A stretch of DNA of 64,000 bases from Elysia crispata. Lineage: Eukaryota > Mollusca > Gastropoda > Plakobranchidae. Under the pieces are notes generated by a model. That model saw only the letters and a program-made list of their open reading frames with translations, did no database searches and was not told where the DNA came from. Made by a program: the position numbers and the translations under genes. The stretch covers positions 1-64,000 of the forward strand of contig JAWDGP010005026.1 of the NCBI GenBank assembly GCA_033675545.1, in the 5' to 3' direction. Of this stretch, positions 26,201 through 38,049 are shown piece after piece. Each line of letters starts with the position of its first letter. Positions within the stretch are counted from its first letter, which is position 1.

Positions 26201-29200
26201 GTAGCTTGTTGGATATTTTATCATATTCTTTAGATAAATTAAAATGCCTCAAAGTTAAAGTTCTGAAAAAATTGAAGGAATTTCGTACCTAGTACAATAT
26301 CAATAGGCAATTACAGGACACCAAGCATTTTGAATCTCTCTCTTTTCCCACCTGAGACACAACAGGATTCATCATTATGTACAACCATCTGCTTGGATAT
26401 GATGATAGCAGCTTCTAAAGGCAGGGATATTTATAGATTGATCAAATTTAATGTGGTTTACTCACCTGGTTTGAAACGGTCAGCACAGTCCCAGAAGCCG
26501 CCATGCTTGCAGCGGGTATTGTTACCCCAACGGTCATTGACTGCTACTGTGTCTTTCACTGGGCTAAAAATTGAAAAAAAATAAAAATTTCTGAATGCAG
26601 ATGTAGGTCTTCAATAAAATGTTAGCTTTGCTGTTGGTCTTTTCTATCTTATCAAAGAGTTTGAAAGATAAGGCATGGCTTTGACGTGACTACTGGTGCC
26701 CATCCTTGACAAATTTGCAGCATGGCATGCAATATATCTTTCTTCATTAGTATTACAGCATGAAGTTGATAATGATTTTCTGGGTCTTATAATTCATGGT
26801 GTCCAGACACCCAATTAGGATATCAGCATTTTCATTGCTTTATAAGTGTCTTTTCTCTAAATGCAAGAAAATTTTTTCTCCAGCATTGGAGATTTGGAGC
26901 ATATTTAGAAGAGTATAATAATATTTATGCTCTGATCAAATGGTTTTCGAGGAAACGTTACACAAACGTTACACAAGTTGAATAATTGCTTAGACACAAC
27001 AAATGCAAGTGAACATACAATGCCATGGGCAAGAGGAAGTACCTATAGCTTAGAAAGGCATTATTAGAGGAAAAAATACCAAAATTAAGTGAAAAGAAAG
27101 ATCTCTCACTCATTTCTAACATTTATTCTCTTACAGGTCATCAGTTAAAAAATATGTAACACCAAACCTGTCGTTATAAAGCCAGGCAATAAACTCTTTG
27201 CTATTCCAGTAAGCATCAGCTGCCATCCACTCTCCATCAGACCACACCACATCTGGCTTGTACTTATTCACAATCTCATACAGCTCTGGCATTGTTTTGG
27301 CCTTAGCCAAGAGAAAATGTAAATGCCACATATACTTAATAACTTAACAACTTCAGAATATACACTTATATAATTAGACTGAATAGGTCTATATAAAAAT
27401 ACATTTTTACTCTAAATCATATCTTTCAAGTAATAATAATAATGTTAAAAAAACAAACAAACTTTAAAACAGGACAAAAATAACAGTCTTAAGTAAAACC
27501 ATTCCCGCAGTTGGAATCTTTTCACATTATTTGAAAGCTTCTCTAAAATATTAGCACATCTCATCAATATAAAATTCTTTGGATCAATACCTGTGTCATT
27601 TTTAGACTGCTAAAACGAAATTGCAGTGTGGAAGTATTCCAGCATTTAAGTCGAGATCTCTTCACAGAAAATAAGTTTTTAACCTTATTGACATGGATTG
27701 ATTTTCGCCTTTCAACCAACAGGTCTGTCATCATCTACAACCCTACCTTGACATATTCCTGTGTGTGAAAACCATTGGCCTGATCTTTCAGAAACAAAGG
27801 GTGGAACCATTCAAACATGGAGTGATACAAGCCAAATTTTATATCAGTTGATTTGCGAATAGCTTGACCAAGGTCACCTTGAAAAAAAAAAAAGAAGGAA
27901 AACCCAAAAGATTCATTAATGATAAAAAATAACAATTAAAAAAAAATGAATAGCAGTGGCAGTAAATAACTATACTAAAAGTTTTTTTGCATTAAAAATC
28001 CAGCCCTTGTCATTTGCATTTTTTTATTTTTTTTTCCTTGATCAAAACTACTTCTTCAAGGGTGGAAGAATAAGAATTGATTTTTTTTTTACCCTTTCTA
28101 TATAACTAACACATAGGTGGAACATACCAACCAAATCTCGTTTAGGGCCAACATCCATTGCATTCCAGTTCCATGAATAGTTGGAAGGCCAATTGGTAAA
28201 ACCTTCATGATGCTTTGAAACTAGAACTATGTACCTAAGTGAACCAATTCAGAAAAAAAAATGCTTAAGATTAAAGATTCAAAATATTTTTTCTTTATTA
28301 TAAATAAATATGAAACCACATAAGAAGAGAAAAATTTTTATAGTTGTAAGATTATCCTTTAGCAAAGCATTCTAATAAATACTAGGGAAGGAAGATGCAG
28401 GTATAGATAAATTAATATATATATGCTTTCAATTCCATTTTACAGTGGACGATACTAGTATTTGATGTGCTATGGATAAGATTGCTATAAAAAACCTAAG
28501 GGTGTGCAAAATTTAAAGATCAAGAATTGATATTTTTCCAGTACTTGCTGATGAAAATCACTTCTAAGCTAGATTCCTTACAAATCAACTATTTCAAAAT
28601 TAAAGTTGCAATTAAAGCAGTGAAAAAAGAAAGTTCACATAAATATTTCTTTACAATCACTTAAAATGATCAAGAATCTTAATTTTCCTTGTAAGAATAT
28701 CATCCAGGATTTATAAAGCTGATTTTATATATTTCTGCATTTAACTGCCCTATTGATTTTAATTTTTTTCTTACAAATAACCTATGCTCCCAATAATAAA
28801 TTTTCTCTAAACTGCATGGCACTAAGTTCTTGGTCAAATATTGATTTTCATGGCTTTTTAAATACTGTAGCTAAATTGGTAAAAATACGTTCTTAGGTAG
28901 AAATAGGTCTTAACTTTCAAGATTCAGACTATGTTGATTCTGATCTTCATTGCCTTGTGTTTTCCTTTTGTTAATGTTATTTGAAATAAAAAAAACCAGG
29001 GGTTCTATCTTTATACTATCAAATTGAAAAGTGGTATGATTCTCAGTTTTTACATTGAACAGGAATTCTAGTTTATTTTAATCAACTAAAGTCATGATTC
29101 ACTCTCATCAAAAATGGTGGCTCCGCTGCTTTTTCATGTGTGTACCGCAAAACCATATCCAAATGTCTTATGATAATAATTTTGAAACTAACAGCATGTG

Positions 29201-31157
29201 TATCGGATGAAAAATTATTTTTGCATAAGCCATTTTTAAATTTAATTGTATTAATTGTCCCTGTGCCTTGGTCTTTGTCTTGACAATCTGATCAACAGAT
29301 GATGGGTGATTTTTTTACCATTAATTGCTTACCTCCCTCAAGCACTGTATTATCTCTATACAAAACTTAAAGACAGATTATTTTATGCTCATTGCTCTCA
29401 GTAAAATCAATTCAAAACTAGAACTGTATATAAATTTATATTGTGCATCTAGCATAATGATGATAAACATATGAAAAAAAGTCTTCAAAAATCCTAAGTT
29501 GTAAATCTGTGAAATAAAACTTACTTTGCACCAGCTTTCTTGAACAAAGCTGCCCATTTATCAGGGTTATAAAACTCCGCTCTAAACATGGGAGCAAAAT
29601 CAGCATAAGTAAAATCAGGCCTGTAGTTGCTCTGCATGTATTCCACAACTGCTAGAGTTGGCTGCCCTTTCCACTGCCACCAGAACCATTCACTGCTGTA
29701 TGCAGGAACAGAAAATACTCCCCAGTGGATAAAAATGCCAATCTTGCCATCATCATACCAACCTGAAAAATAATTTCAAATAAGACCACACACTCTAACT
29801 CAAAGTTTAGAGTAAATATGAGGCTTGGCAACTTTTAATTTGTAAATAGATAGTCCATTTCAATTATTTTAAAGTATATTGGATAAAATGGCTTAAAATT
29901 AACTGAAATTCATGTTATTACGATGCACAATTAGAGAGGAAGAGAGAGAGAGAGATTTGACAAGAAATAAATAACATTCAAATTTGTCAAGTTCAACAAG
30001 GATTCTACCCCACTTAGGTAAAATTGCAGATATCGGCCCACCTCAAGTCAGGCTTCACAATCGAATGTTTCCCGACGAAATCGAAAAGGTCTTCGAATTA
30101 TCAGAATACATAAAGAAAGAGAGTTTAAAAAATGTGGATGACGGATCAGAAAATGAGAAATATCGCACAAGTGTGCAGGTGGGTGGAGGTGGGCCTAACC
30201 CCTTTGCTCTCTTGTAGCCTTATTGCAGGCTCTTGCCTGTAACGTATGTGGGCAAACACACACACCAGAATCACTTGCCGTGCGGAGTATAGCACTACAT
30301 GTACTTTGTACCTGGAAAAGTACTTTCACTGTGTCAGAATAAAAAAATCACACCAAAATCGCTTTGAATTAACCGGATCCTTATTTAAAAATTCGAACTA
30401 ACCGATATTTTTTAATAAAGCTTAAATAGAGAAATGTTCGGTAAAATTGAACAACTTTGAACTATCCGGATTCGAATTATTTGGACTCAACTGTAGTTTA
30501 TTGGGATTTTAGAGCAAAACAAAAATGCTTTTATCTTGAAAAGTATTTACTTTGCGATGAATAAAACCTTCGTATTCGTGTACAACATATCGAATTCATT
30601 AAAAAAAAAACCAATTTTATAGCTTAGGGTGAGTTGGGCCGATATTTGCAATAATACCTCCACTTACTGGTCAATCACCACCAACATCTAATCATCCTAG
30701 TCTTACTTATGACCTAGATCACACTAAACTGATACCTACAGTTAACCTATTGAGTGTGCAAACCGCTCCCCTCCTCTTAGTCCTCTTACTTTAAGCTTAC
30801 ATCTGAGCCCTACCTTATTATTCGGTTTGTATTTACTAGAGTTATCTAGATCTAGATCTAAATCTAGATTAACTTTGAATGAACTACTTCATTGTATTCC
30901 ATAATTGACAATTCCGCAACCTGCTTTAGTTTGAGCCTTCAGACCTGCTAATTCAAGATATTTCATGGCGTCAATAAAAGCCGCTAGATCTACGATCTAA
31001 AGACTTGAAAATCTGATTTCTATCCATGAGACTTACTTGGTAAAGGCCGAGAATCTAAGGAATCCCAATCAGGCTGATATCGGGCTTCTCCTTGTTGAAT
31101 AACTAAGATGAAAAGCAAGAATGCGGCAGCCTCTCGGAATAAGTTAGATCTGTTCAT
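22852..31157 (-). CDS. Alpha-L-fucosidase (GH29), lysosomal/secreted; nine coding exons
   Basis: Hydrolyses alpha-L-fucose from glycoproteins and glycolipids, normally in lysosomes. Joining 31157-31037, 29762-29525, 28234-28128, 27877-27747, 27301-27168, 26563-26466, 25180-25048, 23946-23776 and 23200-22852 gives 1482 nt (493 residues plus TGA); every junction is GT-AG and in phase. Residues 1-25 are a signal peptide (hydrophobic 10-20, likely cut after GEA). The (beta/alpha)8 catalytic domain carries [10 protein letters not shown] (about 51-60), KHHEGF (127-132), and VVWSDGEW with the expected nucleophile D221. KWE gives E285, which lines up with the acid/base reported for human FUCA1, offset by four. 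A C-terminal beta domain follows from about residue 345. Sequons are at N138, N258 and N383. The protein is about 27 residues longer than human FUCA1, mainly a basic, Ser-rich tail that I cannot explain. No frameshift or missing key residue is seen, so the gene looks functional. Confidence 0.96.
23597..23776. repeat. ~90-bp tandem duplication spanning the exon 8 donor
   Basis: Two adjacent diverged copies share TTTTTAT, TTTCCCCAA, ACTAAAATTT/GCTAAAATTT and a TGTTG-G-GAACTCACC segment. The last is the complement of the exon 8 donor, so a second GTGAGTTC donor sits in intron 8 near 23674. Confidence 0.75.
23776..23946 (-). CDS. Fucosidase exon 8
   Basis: Acceptor TTCATAG, donor GTGAGT. Encodes [20 protein letters not shown] and [15 protein letters not shown], the end of the barrel and start of the C-terminal domain. 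Its donor region is duplicated in the intron that follows. Confidence 0.95.
25048..25180 (-). CDS. Fucosidase exon 7 (acid/base)
   Basis: Acceptor AAACTAG, donor GTAAGC. Encodes [20 protein letters not shown] and the following helix; E285 in KWE is the likely acid/base. Confidence 0.95.
25464..25545. repeat. Purine-rich tract with (GAA)n, intron 6
   Basis: About eight AGA/GAA units followed by AGG-type purine repeats, on the plus strand. Confidence 0.85.
26466..26563 (-). CDS. Fucosidase exon 6
   Basis: Acceptor TTTTTAG, donor GTGAG. Encodes [20 protein letters not shown] and [12 protein letters not shown]. Confidence 0.95.
27168..27301 (-). CDS. Fucosidase exon 5 (nucleophile)
   Basis: Acceptor TTGGCTAAG, donor GTTTGG (weaker than the others). 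Encodes [20 protein letters not shown] then SDGEW with nucleophile D221. Confidence 0.95.
27747..27877 (-). CDS. Fucosidase exon 4
   Basis: Acceptor TTTCAAG, donor GTAGGG. Encodes [20 protein letters not shown] and the EWFHPLFL segment; ends in phase 0. Confidence 0.95.
28128..28234 (-). CDS. Fucosidase exon 3
   Basis: Acceptor CACTTAG, donor GTATGT. Encodes [20 protein letters not shown] and GPKRDLVG; it holds the double histidine of the substrate site and the N138 sequon. Confidence 0.95.
29525..29762 (-). CDS. Fucosidase exon 2
   Basis: Acceptor TTTTTCAG, donor GTAAGT. Encodes residues 41-120 with [20 protein letters not shown] and the [10 protein letters not shown] segment that lines the fucose pocket in this family. 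Confidence 0.95.
30325..30493 (-). mobile_element. Pogo/Tigger-like transposon end in fucosidase intron 1
   Basis: The minus strand reads TA then CAGTTGAGTCCAAATAATTC and continues with alternating TTCGAAT/CCGGATAGTTC motifs, the typical terminal sequence of pogo/Tigger elements, flanked by TA. The other end was not found; it is a fragment or a MITE with a decayed partner end. Confidence 0.5.
31037..31157 (-). CDS. Fucosidase exon 1 (start, signal peptide)
   Basis: The ATG at 31157 begins [19 protein letters not shown] and leads into [16 protein letters not shown], the standard GH29 mature N-terminus. It ends with a GTAAGT donor, one base into a Ser codon. The following intron is about 1.3 kb. 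Confidence 0.93.
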
Positions 31158-31340
31158 TATGATTTTTTTTCTAGAAAGAGAGATCTACTAGATTTTGAAT
31201 GAAGTTTAGCTCTAAATGAGAAAGTTAAAATCTGTGGCGAGGTTAGATCTACGTCTACTCTTCGCCTGAAACAAAAACCTTTACTCCAACTCGCTTCCCT
31301 AACCGAACGTAGGTTTCGATCTGAAATAAATGAAAATTTC

Positions 31341-31350
31341 GTCACGTGAT
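31341..31350. promoter_or_regulatory. CLEAR-type E-box upstream of fucosidase
   Basis: GTCACGTGAT matches nine of ten bases of the CLEAR consensus GTCACGTGAC bound by TFEB/MITF factors at lysosomal genes. It lies about 185 bases upstream of the start codon. CACGTG itself is expected several times by chance in 64 kb, so position and the longer match carry the weight. Confidence 0.45.
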
Positions 31351-31926
31351 AACATGTCATATGATCTAAAGAAAACAATACCCATCACACAACAGATTCA
31401 GTACACACACACACACCAAAATTATTTCTCCTGATGAAACCATTATTACATACTCAACATGCTGCCGGTCTCTTTGAAATTAATAAAAATAATAATTTGA
31501 AAAGAATATTTGAAAAAAAAAACATGATACGATGAGGCTTAAAAGTTAAATACTTGTAATGTAACCTTTCAAAAAAAAAACAAAAAAACAACAACGAAGA
31601 ACATAAGCAAACAAACAACAACCAAGAAATAAATGAAAAAACGAACAAACAAAAACAAAAGAACTCGGCCTGCTATTCTAATACGGCTATATATTATGTT
31701 TATTGTAATGAAATCAAGCCCGATCTATTCACAATATAACTTATATTTTCTATGTGTCAATTGGAACAGAATGGGCAGTCAAACAACGCTAGAGTCAAAT
31801 ATGCATATAGCTCAATTTAGAGTAAGATTTGATAAAGGCTGTTTCTGTTTGTCCTGTTAAATGGAATTCGTTGTTCTCAGCATTTTAACTTAAGCATGAG
31901 GTCGCTCTTTCTGGATCATATTTTTT

Positions 31927-31990
31927 TAGATGAGGATGGCTCAGTGGCTAATCGCCGTATTTAGGTGCGGGTTCGATCCAAGTCTATTCC
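31927..31990 (+). mobile_element. tRNA-derived SINE head
   Basis: AGATGAGGATGGCTCAGTGG carries an A box (TGGCTCAGTGG, 31937-31947) and GGGTTCGATCC (31969-31979) is a B box. They are too close for an intact tRNA gene, as in a deleted SINE head. A second copy is inverted at 32955-33057. Confidence 0.55.
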
Positions 31991-31999
31991 ATCTTTTTT

Positions 32000-32950
32000 T
32001 TACGTAATGTGTCTTAACTCTTATCAATTTTGTTGGTCTCGAGTTAAATGTAGGTTTGCAATTGATTTTTCTATAGGCTCAAATTCATTTCTTATTTTGG
32101 ATCACTTGCATAATTACACTTACAATTTACAATCACAACGTATTTTTTTATATTTTATTCATGTCCAAGCGATCGATTTTTTTGTGTGTGCATCTTTTGC
32201 GTGCCACAAATTAAAAAGAAAGTTGTAAAGATGCAGCGTGATATAAACTCTGATAAAAATTATATTGCTGTAATGATCCCTCCGATCTGTGATGCCAATG
32301 ATATTAATATTTTTTACTCTTGAAATAGAGATTTCTTGAATGATCTTCTCTTCTTTGACACCAAAAGTGCTAGATTTAAGTGTTAGGAACATCAGTTCTG
32401 GAAAATGTCTATTATAACCCTTGATCTAATTAAGTTTTCTCGTAAATTCTTTCATACCGGGGCATGAGAAATATTCGCTCTTCATCACTTCAACAGCAAG
32501 AGTAATTAATACCAATAATGAGATTAAAAAAGAAAACTACATGTATTCACTTTTGGTTCATGCTGAGACATAGCAAAGATTATGTAGTTGCGTATAGTGC
32601 ACATAGCAAATGTGTTTAGGAGGAAGGACGAAACTTGATTATAGTGTGAATGGTGCCAATAACACAATTAGGTACTTTTGAACCAATGTTGAACTGTTAT
32701 TTGGAAAAATTCAGATTCTTGGTGGTCGCATGGTAAAGGGCATTAGAAGAGACAGTCAAGGAGGCTAAGTTTTTAGCATGTCTATAGGTTATAAAATGAA
32801 CATCGAGAAAACCGCTCAAAATTTACAGCAACGATCTTTGTTACTTAAAGCTATTTTGGGGTTTGGACCTAAACATAAACGAACTGAAACTGAGATGGTG
32901 AAAGTATACTGTGTTGTTTACGTATACTTCGGAATAGCTTAATACGAAAT
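32000..32950. other. Unique sequence between the inverted SINE heads
   Basis: No gene recognised; AT-rich with short interrupted frames. Confidence 0.4.
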
Positions 32951-32954
32951 TTGT

Positions 32955-33057
32955 GTCAGAATGGACAGGGATCAAACTCACACCTTCATAAGGCACTTAT
33001 CACCTTGCTGAAACACCAGGCACTTAGTTGTTTATAGTACTGAGCCATCCTCATCTA
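32955..33057 (-). mobile_element. tRNA-derived SINE head, inverted copy
   Basis: Minus strand TAGATGAGGATGGCTCAGT is identical over 19 bases to the copy at 31927. A B-box variant GAGTTTGATCC (32969-32979) follows about 57 bases later. Confidence 0.5.
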
Positions 33058-33528
33058 CAAAAACAGACGATTGGAATGGTGTCTAAGTATGCTCATGGTT
33101 CTGTGATTAACTTCCAGAAAAATCTTAAGAGACAGCAGCTTCCAATAAGCTAAAGATGGGTCTGGTTAGACGAAATCAGATCGACCGACCAGAATGACGA
33201 GTCACTGAGGCAAAAAACTCAGTGCGTCCTGGTTTTCTGAAGGACTCTTTTTCGACTGACCAACATGGCAATGGGGTGCATGTAATTTATTTCCTCCTGC
33301 TTCACCATCAGGTCAGTATAAAACAGTCCAATTGATCAATCAAGGAATCAATCGATTTTCAAGCATTGGATGGTAGGAATTAATAAAATGTTTGGAATAC
33401 AAATTTTAACTTTTTCCTATATTTCGAGGTAAGTAAAAATAGTAATAATCCTCCACAAAACGTTCTCCATTCTGAAGAGGTTTCACTTTTTAGTGTTTAA
33501 AGTAAAAGTTGTGACACCCGACTCATTT

Positions 33529-33529
<1 letters not shown>

Positions 33530-33619
<90 letters not shown>
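33530..33619. repeat. Microsatellite (AG)n
   Basis: About 44 uninterrupted AG units. Confidence 0.95.
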
Positions 33620-33623
<4 letters not shown>

Positions 33624-36224
33624 CAGAAAAAGAACGAAAGGTAAAGAGAGAGGGAGATAGATAACGGAAGAGAGATGGTAGGTATATTAATAGATAGAGA
33701 AGGAAAAAAGGGAACATTTTAATTTATTTCGTGGATTTACGAAATAATCTGTGATGAAGTGAAATCACATCTACAAAATATCACAAACAAGTAAAAAAAA
33801 GACCTGATTTAATTGATAACCTCCGAGTTTGTTGTCACTTTAACTAAGAAACATGAAGGAAATTCTAATAATATTGTAATATTACCAGAACAGATTTATC
33901 TATGCCAAGAGAACACCTTAGAACAGTTATTCAATTATAATAAAATAGCCTATGCATTATATAAATAATGCAACAAGGGAGTTCTATGAAATAAGTGCTA
34001 TAGAATACCTTGTAACACAAAGAACAACTATAACAATAAGAAAATTGTAATTAACTTGGTCCCATTGTGTGGTCTGTATTGTTCAATAAAAACTGCAACT
34101 TTATTTGATGACAATTTGTCTTCATTTTATTGATGAAAATTAAGCTGAAAGGCACACTCTTAAAGTTAAAACTCTTGTTTTCTTTCACTTTTTCAATACA
34201 TTATCCCTAAGCAATCTTAAAATATATAATCAATAAACAAGTTTTATTTCTTACTTGCCTTAGAAATACTCCTCTGTACTTTATTTGTAAATCCTGCTTT
34301 TAAATACATATGCATTTTGATTTGGTATTAGAAATAAAAAATGTGTACACTAAATCCCTCTTAGGATTTGCCAGCACTGGTTTTATAAACTTGAGGATTA
34401 GTTTACTCAGTGGGAACTGTTATAGAGTATCACAGATTATATCAAGAGCTGGACACAGCACTAGCTACTGTATGAGCACAGTGGATCTACCTGTACCTTG
34501 CAATCCCAAAACCACAATGGCGTCATGGTTACCCATGCGACTCTGAACAGGACTTACAATCCTTCACAGAAGACTAAAGGAGATGATTTGAGATCATTGT
34601 GTATTACTGAATGTTAATGGCATTAAATTACAAAAACATGTTTGAAGTAAAATTGTATATTAATTTTTTTTTCTCTTCTACAAATACTAATGATAGTAAT
34701 AATTACAACAGCAACAATAATAATACGTGTAATAATAACGACAACAACAATAATAAAAATAACAAAAGAGTTGGACAATAAACTACAGATTTTATTACAT
34801 GATATCACCTGAATTGATAGGTTTTGAGTACATACTGTCCATGAGATAGAAAACTAAGATATCACAACTAATCAGCAGGTTTGAAAAAGTTGCATTTTGA
34901 ACTAGTAGTTTTAATAATTTGATCAATCAGTTTTGGATTGTCAACGACTGTTTGCTTTTTTTTTTTTTACGTTTTGACCCTTTTAGGCAGAGTAGTGCAG
35001 ATCAAGTGACATACACACATCAAAATATAAAACATGAACTAAGAAATCAAAACACAGGTAAAAAAAGCAGTCACAGCAATATGGGCATGGATTATACAAA
35101 TTTGATATAGACCCAGAAGAAAATCATAAACTAGAAGGGTTACCCCTGCGTCTATGGTAGGTCACATTTTGATTATACTTTTTTAAACCCATTTTAATTT
35201 TTGCCTTTTTGTTTATAGAACATCCAAGCCTAAATCATGAAAAATTTAAAGCAAAAATTAATCAAAACCAGTATAAGTAAAATTTAATTCTTATTTGTTT
35301 TCTTGATCACACGATGGTAAAGCAGGCTTCTTTTATATGAAGAAAAGTTGAAGCCAAGCAGGGTGGAAATTAGAAGATAAGGCCTTAAACCTATCTACTG
35401 ATGGCTCGAATCTGGGAGGTAACATCTAATGAATGTGAATGCTTCTGATGACAATAAATATGATCTTGAAATGAGGATTTTAACAATACAAAACTGCCAT
35501 GGCATGTTATTTTACAATCTTATATGTTCATGAAAAATTCTAGGTTGACAATAATGTGACATTGGAATTTTTTACATAACTCCGGTACAAAAACATTCAT
35601 TGAGCTTAAATTATGGAATTAATAATGGAGACAAAAACTTAGAGCCGAATCAAATACAAAAAAATTTTTAAATCACTGCGGGACATCATCAGTGACATTA
35701 TAATCCTCCCCCCATCTTAACAATATGGACCCGAAAATGATCCCAACCATCAGACACTATTGATCCTATAAAGCGCCAACCCTTCTTAGTTTGGTTTAAA
35801 ACAAACAAAAATGGACTTTTATTGCACAAGGATTGGACTTTGAACTAGAATCTCAATGTAAATGATAAAATGAAGTGTGCAAATCAGAGACATAACCAAA
35901 AAGCATAATTCCATAGTGGGTAATTTCGAGTTGGTATGATGTGTCAGATTTCTCTTTTTGACAACATAAGTCTTGTGCAATATTTTCAATCTAAAAACGA
36001 TTATCCATTGATATTCAATTGACATGACCATCGATAGGCATACCGAAACACAAACCTTCTTTTATGAATAGAAAGAAGGTTGTAATGTCCCTTGAATTGC
36101 CAACTCAATGGCTAATTATTTCAACTTATGCTCAATTTATTGGTTGCAATTTTGATAGCAAAAATTTTTAAAATTTTTATCCTCCCACCGATCTTGACTT
36201 ATAAAAACAAATTAGCTTATTATT
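33620..36224. other. Intergenic, AT-rich; degenerate (AAT/ACA) trinucleotides near 34.7 kb
   Basis: I see no supported gene. The open frames around 34310-34546 are discussed among the rejected items. Confidence 0.4.
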
Positions 36225-36540
36225 TGTTTGTGGTTTGATTTAGCCCGCCCACAACACAGTAATCTAAGACTTTCTTTCATATCTACTTAAGCCCCCATCA
36301 AGGGAGTGGAATGGACTTCTATCTTGAGCCTCCGCTGAGCAGTTCAGAGCTGAAAAAATTAGGCTTCCCCCCTCCACGATTGCATGCTTAATTGGGACCT
36401 CACAGGGCATTGCTAAGCTGAAGAGATTAACCTTCCCCTGGATTACAAAACTGAGCCATTGTATGGCAGTGAAGGGCTGAATTAATAAGCCTTCGACAGC
36501 CACTACAGAGCTCAACATATACACTGCTGTGCAGGTTTAG
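36225..36540. repeat. Diverged repeat module, copy 1
   Basis: Starts with TTTGATTTAGCC, then ACAACACAGTAATCTAAGAC and TTTCTTTCATATC, a block repeated at 38615-38690. It continues with degenerate units built on GCAGTGAAG-GCTGAA, ATTA-CCTTCCCCTGGAT and CAAAACTGAGCC. Confidence 0.7.
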
Positions 36541-38049
36541 ATTTCTCTTTCTGTCAATATTTTCTTCTATAAACTATCGCCTATATATCAGTTAAGTGGA
36601 CATTCAGTCAACACATTCGTTGATAAAAGATTTTATTAAGTGAGCATAAAAGGGTAAATACAAGTGTAAAAGAGTAACTTGTAGAAGCTATGATGCAAGC
36701 GAGATGGAAAAACACACACACATAAAAAAAAGATCAAAATAACCTTTGTGTAACAAAAGCGATGGCAAAATACTTCACCCAATACTCGATTTATTGATTT
36801 AGATTTTGGCTATATATTCTATAATTATATTAATTCAACCAGCCACTAAATGTTACCTTTTTTTCAACAACTGGACCTTACATTCAGATCTTCAAATAAA
36901 TTGATTTTAAGAAAATCAATTTAGACATATAATGGCATTTGAATCAATTAAATTTCACTTGAAAATCAGTGCAATTTAGAAATGTTTTAAGTAATCTTGA
37001 ACAATTAATATTTAAGTAAAAACACTGTCAAAGAAAAAACCCAGAAAAAAAATTTGTGAATTCTCAATCAAATTTCATTCTGCAAATGGAGCAATAAAAC
37101 ACAAGATAAAGTCTGGCGATTGAGACAAACGTGAAGACTATCAATAATGCAGAAATTATCATTCTCACAATATGATAATTGATAAAAGGGTTTAACACGA
37201 AATTATTAAAAACTCGGATCTCTCCAATAAAACAGGGAATATACCACCCACTGTCTCAACTGGCGAAAGAACAAAAACCTTCTGTTGTCCCATATCTTCA
37301 TCAAAGCACTTTCATTACGTTTTTATATACAGTGATAGTTTGAAACACTATTTTATGAAGAAAACCAGCCCACTATGGAAGTATCAGAGATCAGCAAGTT
37401 ATTCTGACTGAGAAGATCATGATAAACTTGCAAGAATGGAGTCATCAAGGGACATATCTGGCTGACTGAAATCGGAATAGTTCAACTCGCCTGACAAAAA
37501 AAAAATTGATCTGCTGTAAATGAGGTTATAAGTAGAAACACCAAGGAAAGGAAACCAGGACATGCAAGTTTCTTTTGATAGGATCAGTTGCCAAATCCAC
37601 AAATAGAGCTGAAATAAAAAAATACAACTAAAAAGCCTTCGTTGATTTATTGCCCCCAAAAATCAGACCTCAGTTTCCAAAGCATACATTCAAAGACAGG
37701 CAGACAATTGAATTTAAAAATATAAATATATATATATATATGGAACAAAAAAAAAATGACGGGTGTCTCAAATCAAAGATTCAGGAGATAAATCTTTGCT
37801 GCAGTCATATTTTCAGGTTCTCCACAAAAACTATATGTTGATATAATTATCTCTGCTGATAACAAACCATGTGTATTCAATTGGGGGAAAAACAAACAAT
37901 AAAGTCTTTAGATGTAAAATAGACATTGCGTCGTCAGAGCAAATCTTAATACAGACATTTCATACTGGCTTTTTTAATGCATTGCATCCATTAAAATAAC
38001 ACCAAATTAACTGGGATAATAGAGCACAAAAAGATGGTAGTTTATCCTA
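36541..38049. other. Intergenic between the two repeat fields
   Basis: AT-rich; a short TA tract near 37728-37741. No gene recognised. Confidence 0.4.

Noticed and set aside
31927-31990. Functional tRNA gene
   Set aside because: A and B boxes are only about 21 bases apart and no cloverleaf or anticodon arm can be drawn.
34472-34547. Minus-strand peptide AIVVLGLQGTGRSTVL resembling a Walker A loop
   Set aside because: It has Arg in place of the key Lys, stops a few codons later, and has no partner exon or Walker B; probably chance or a minor gene remnant.
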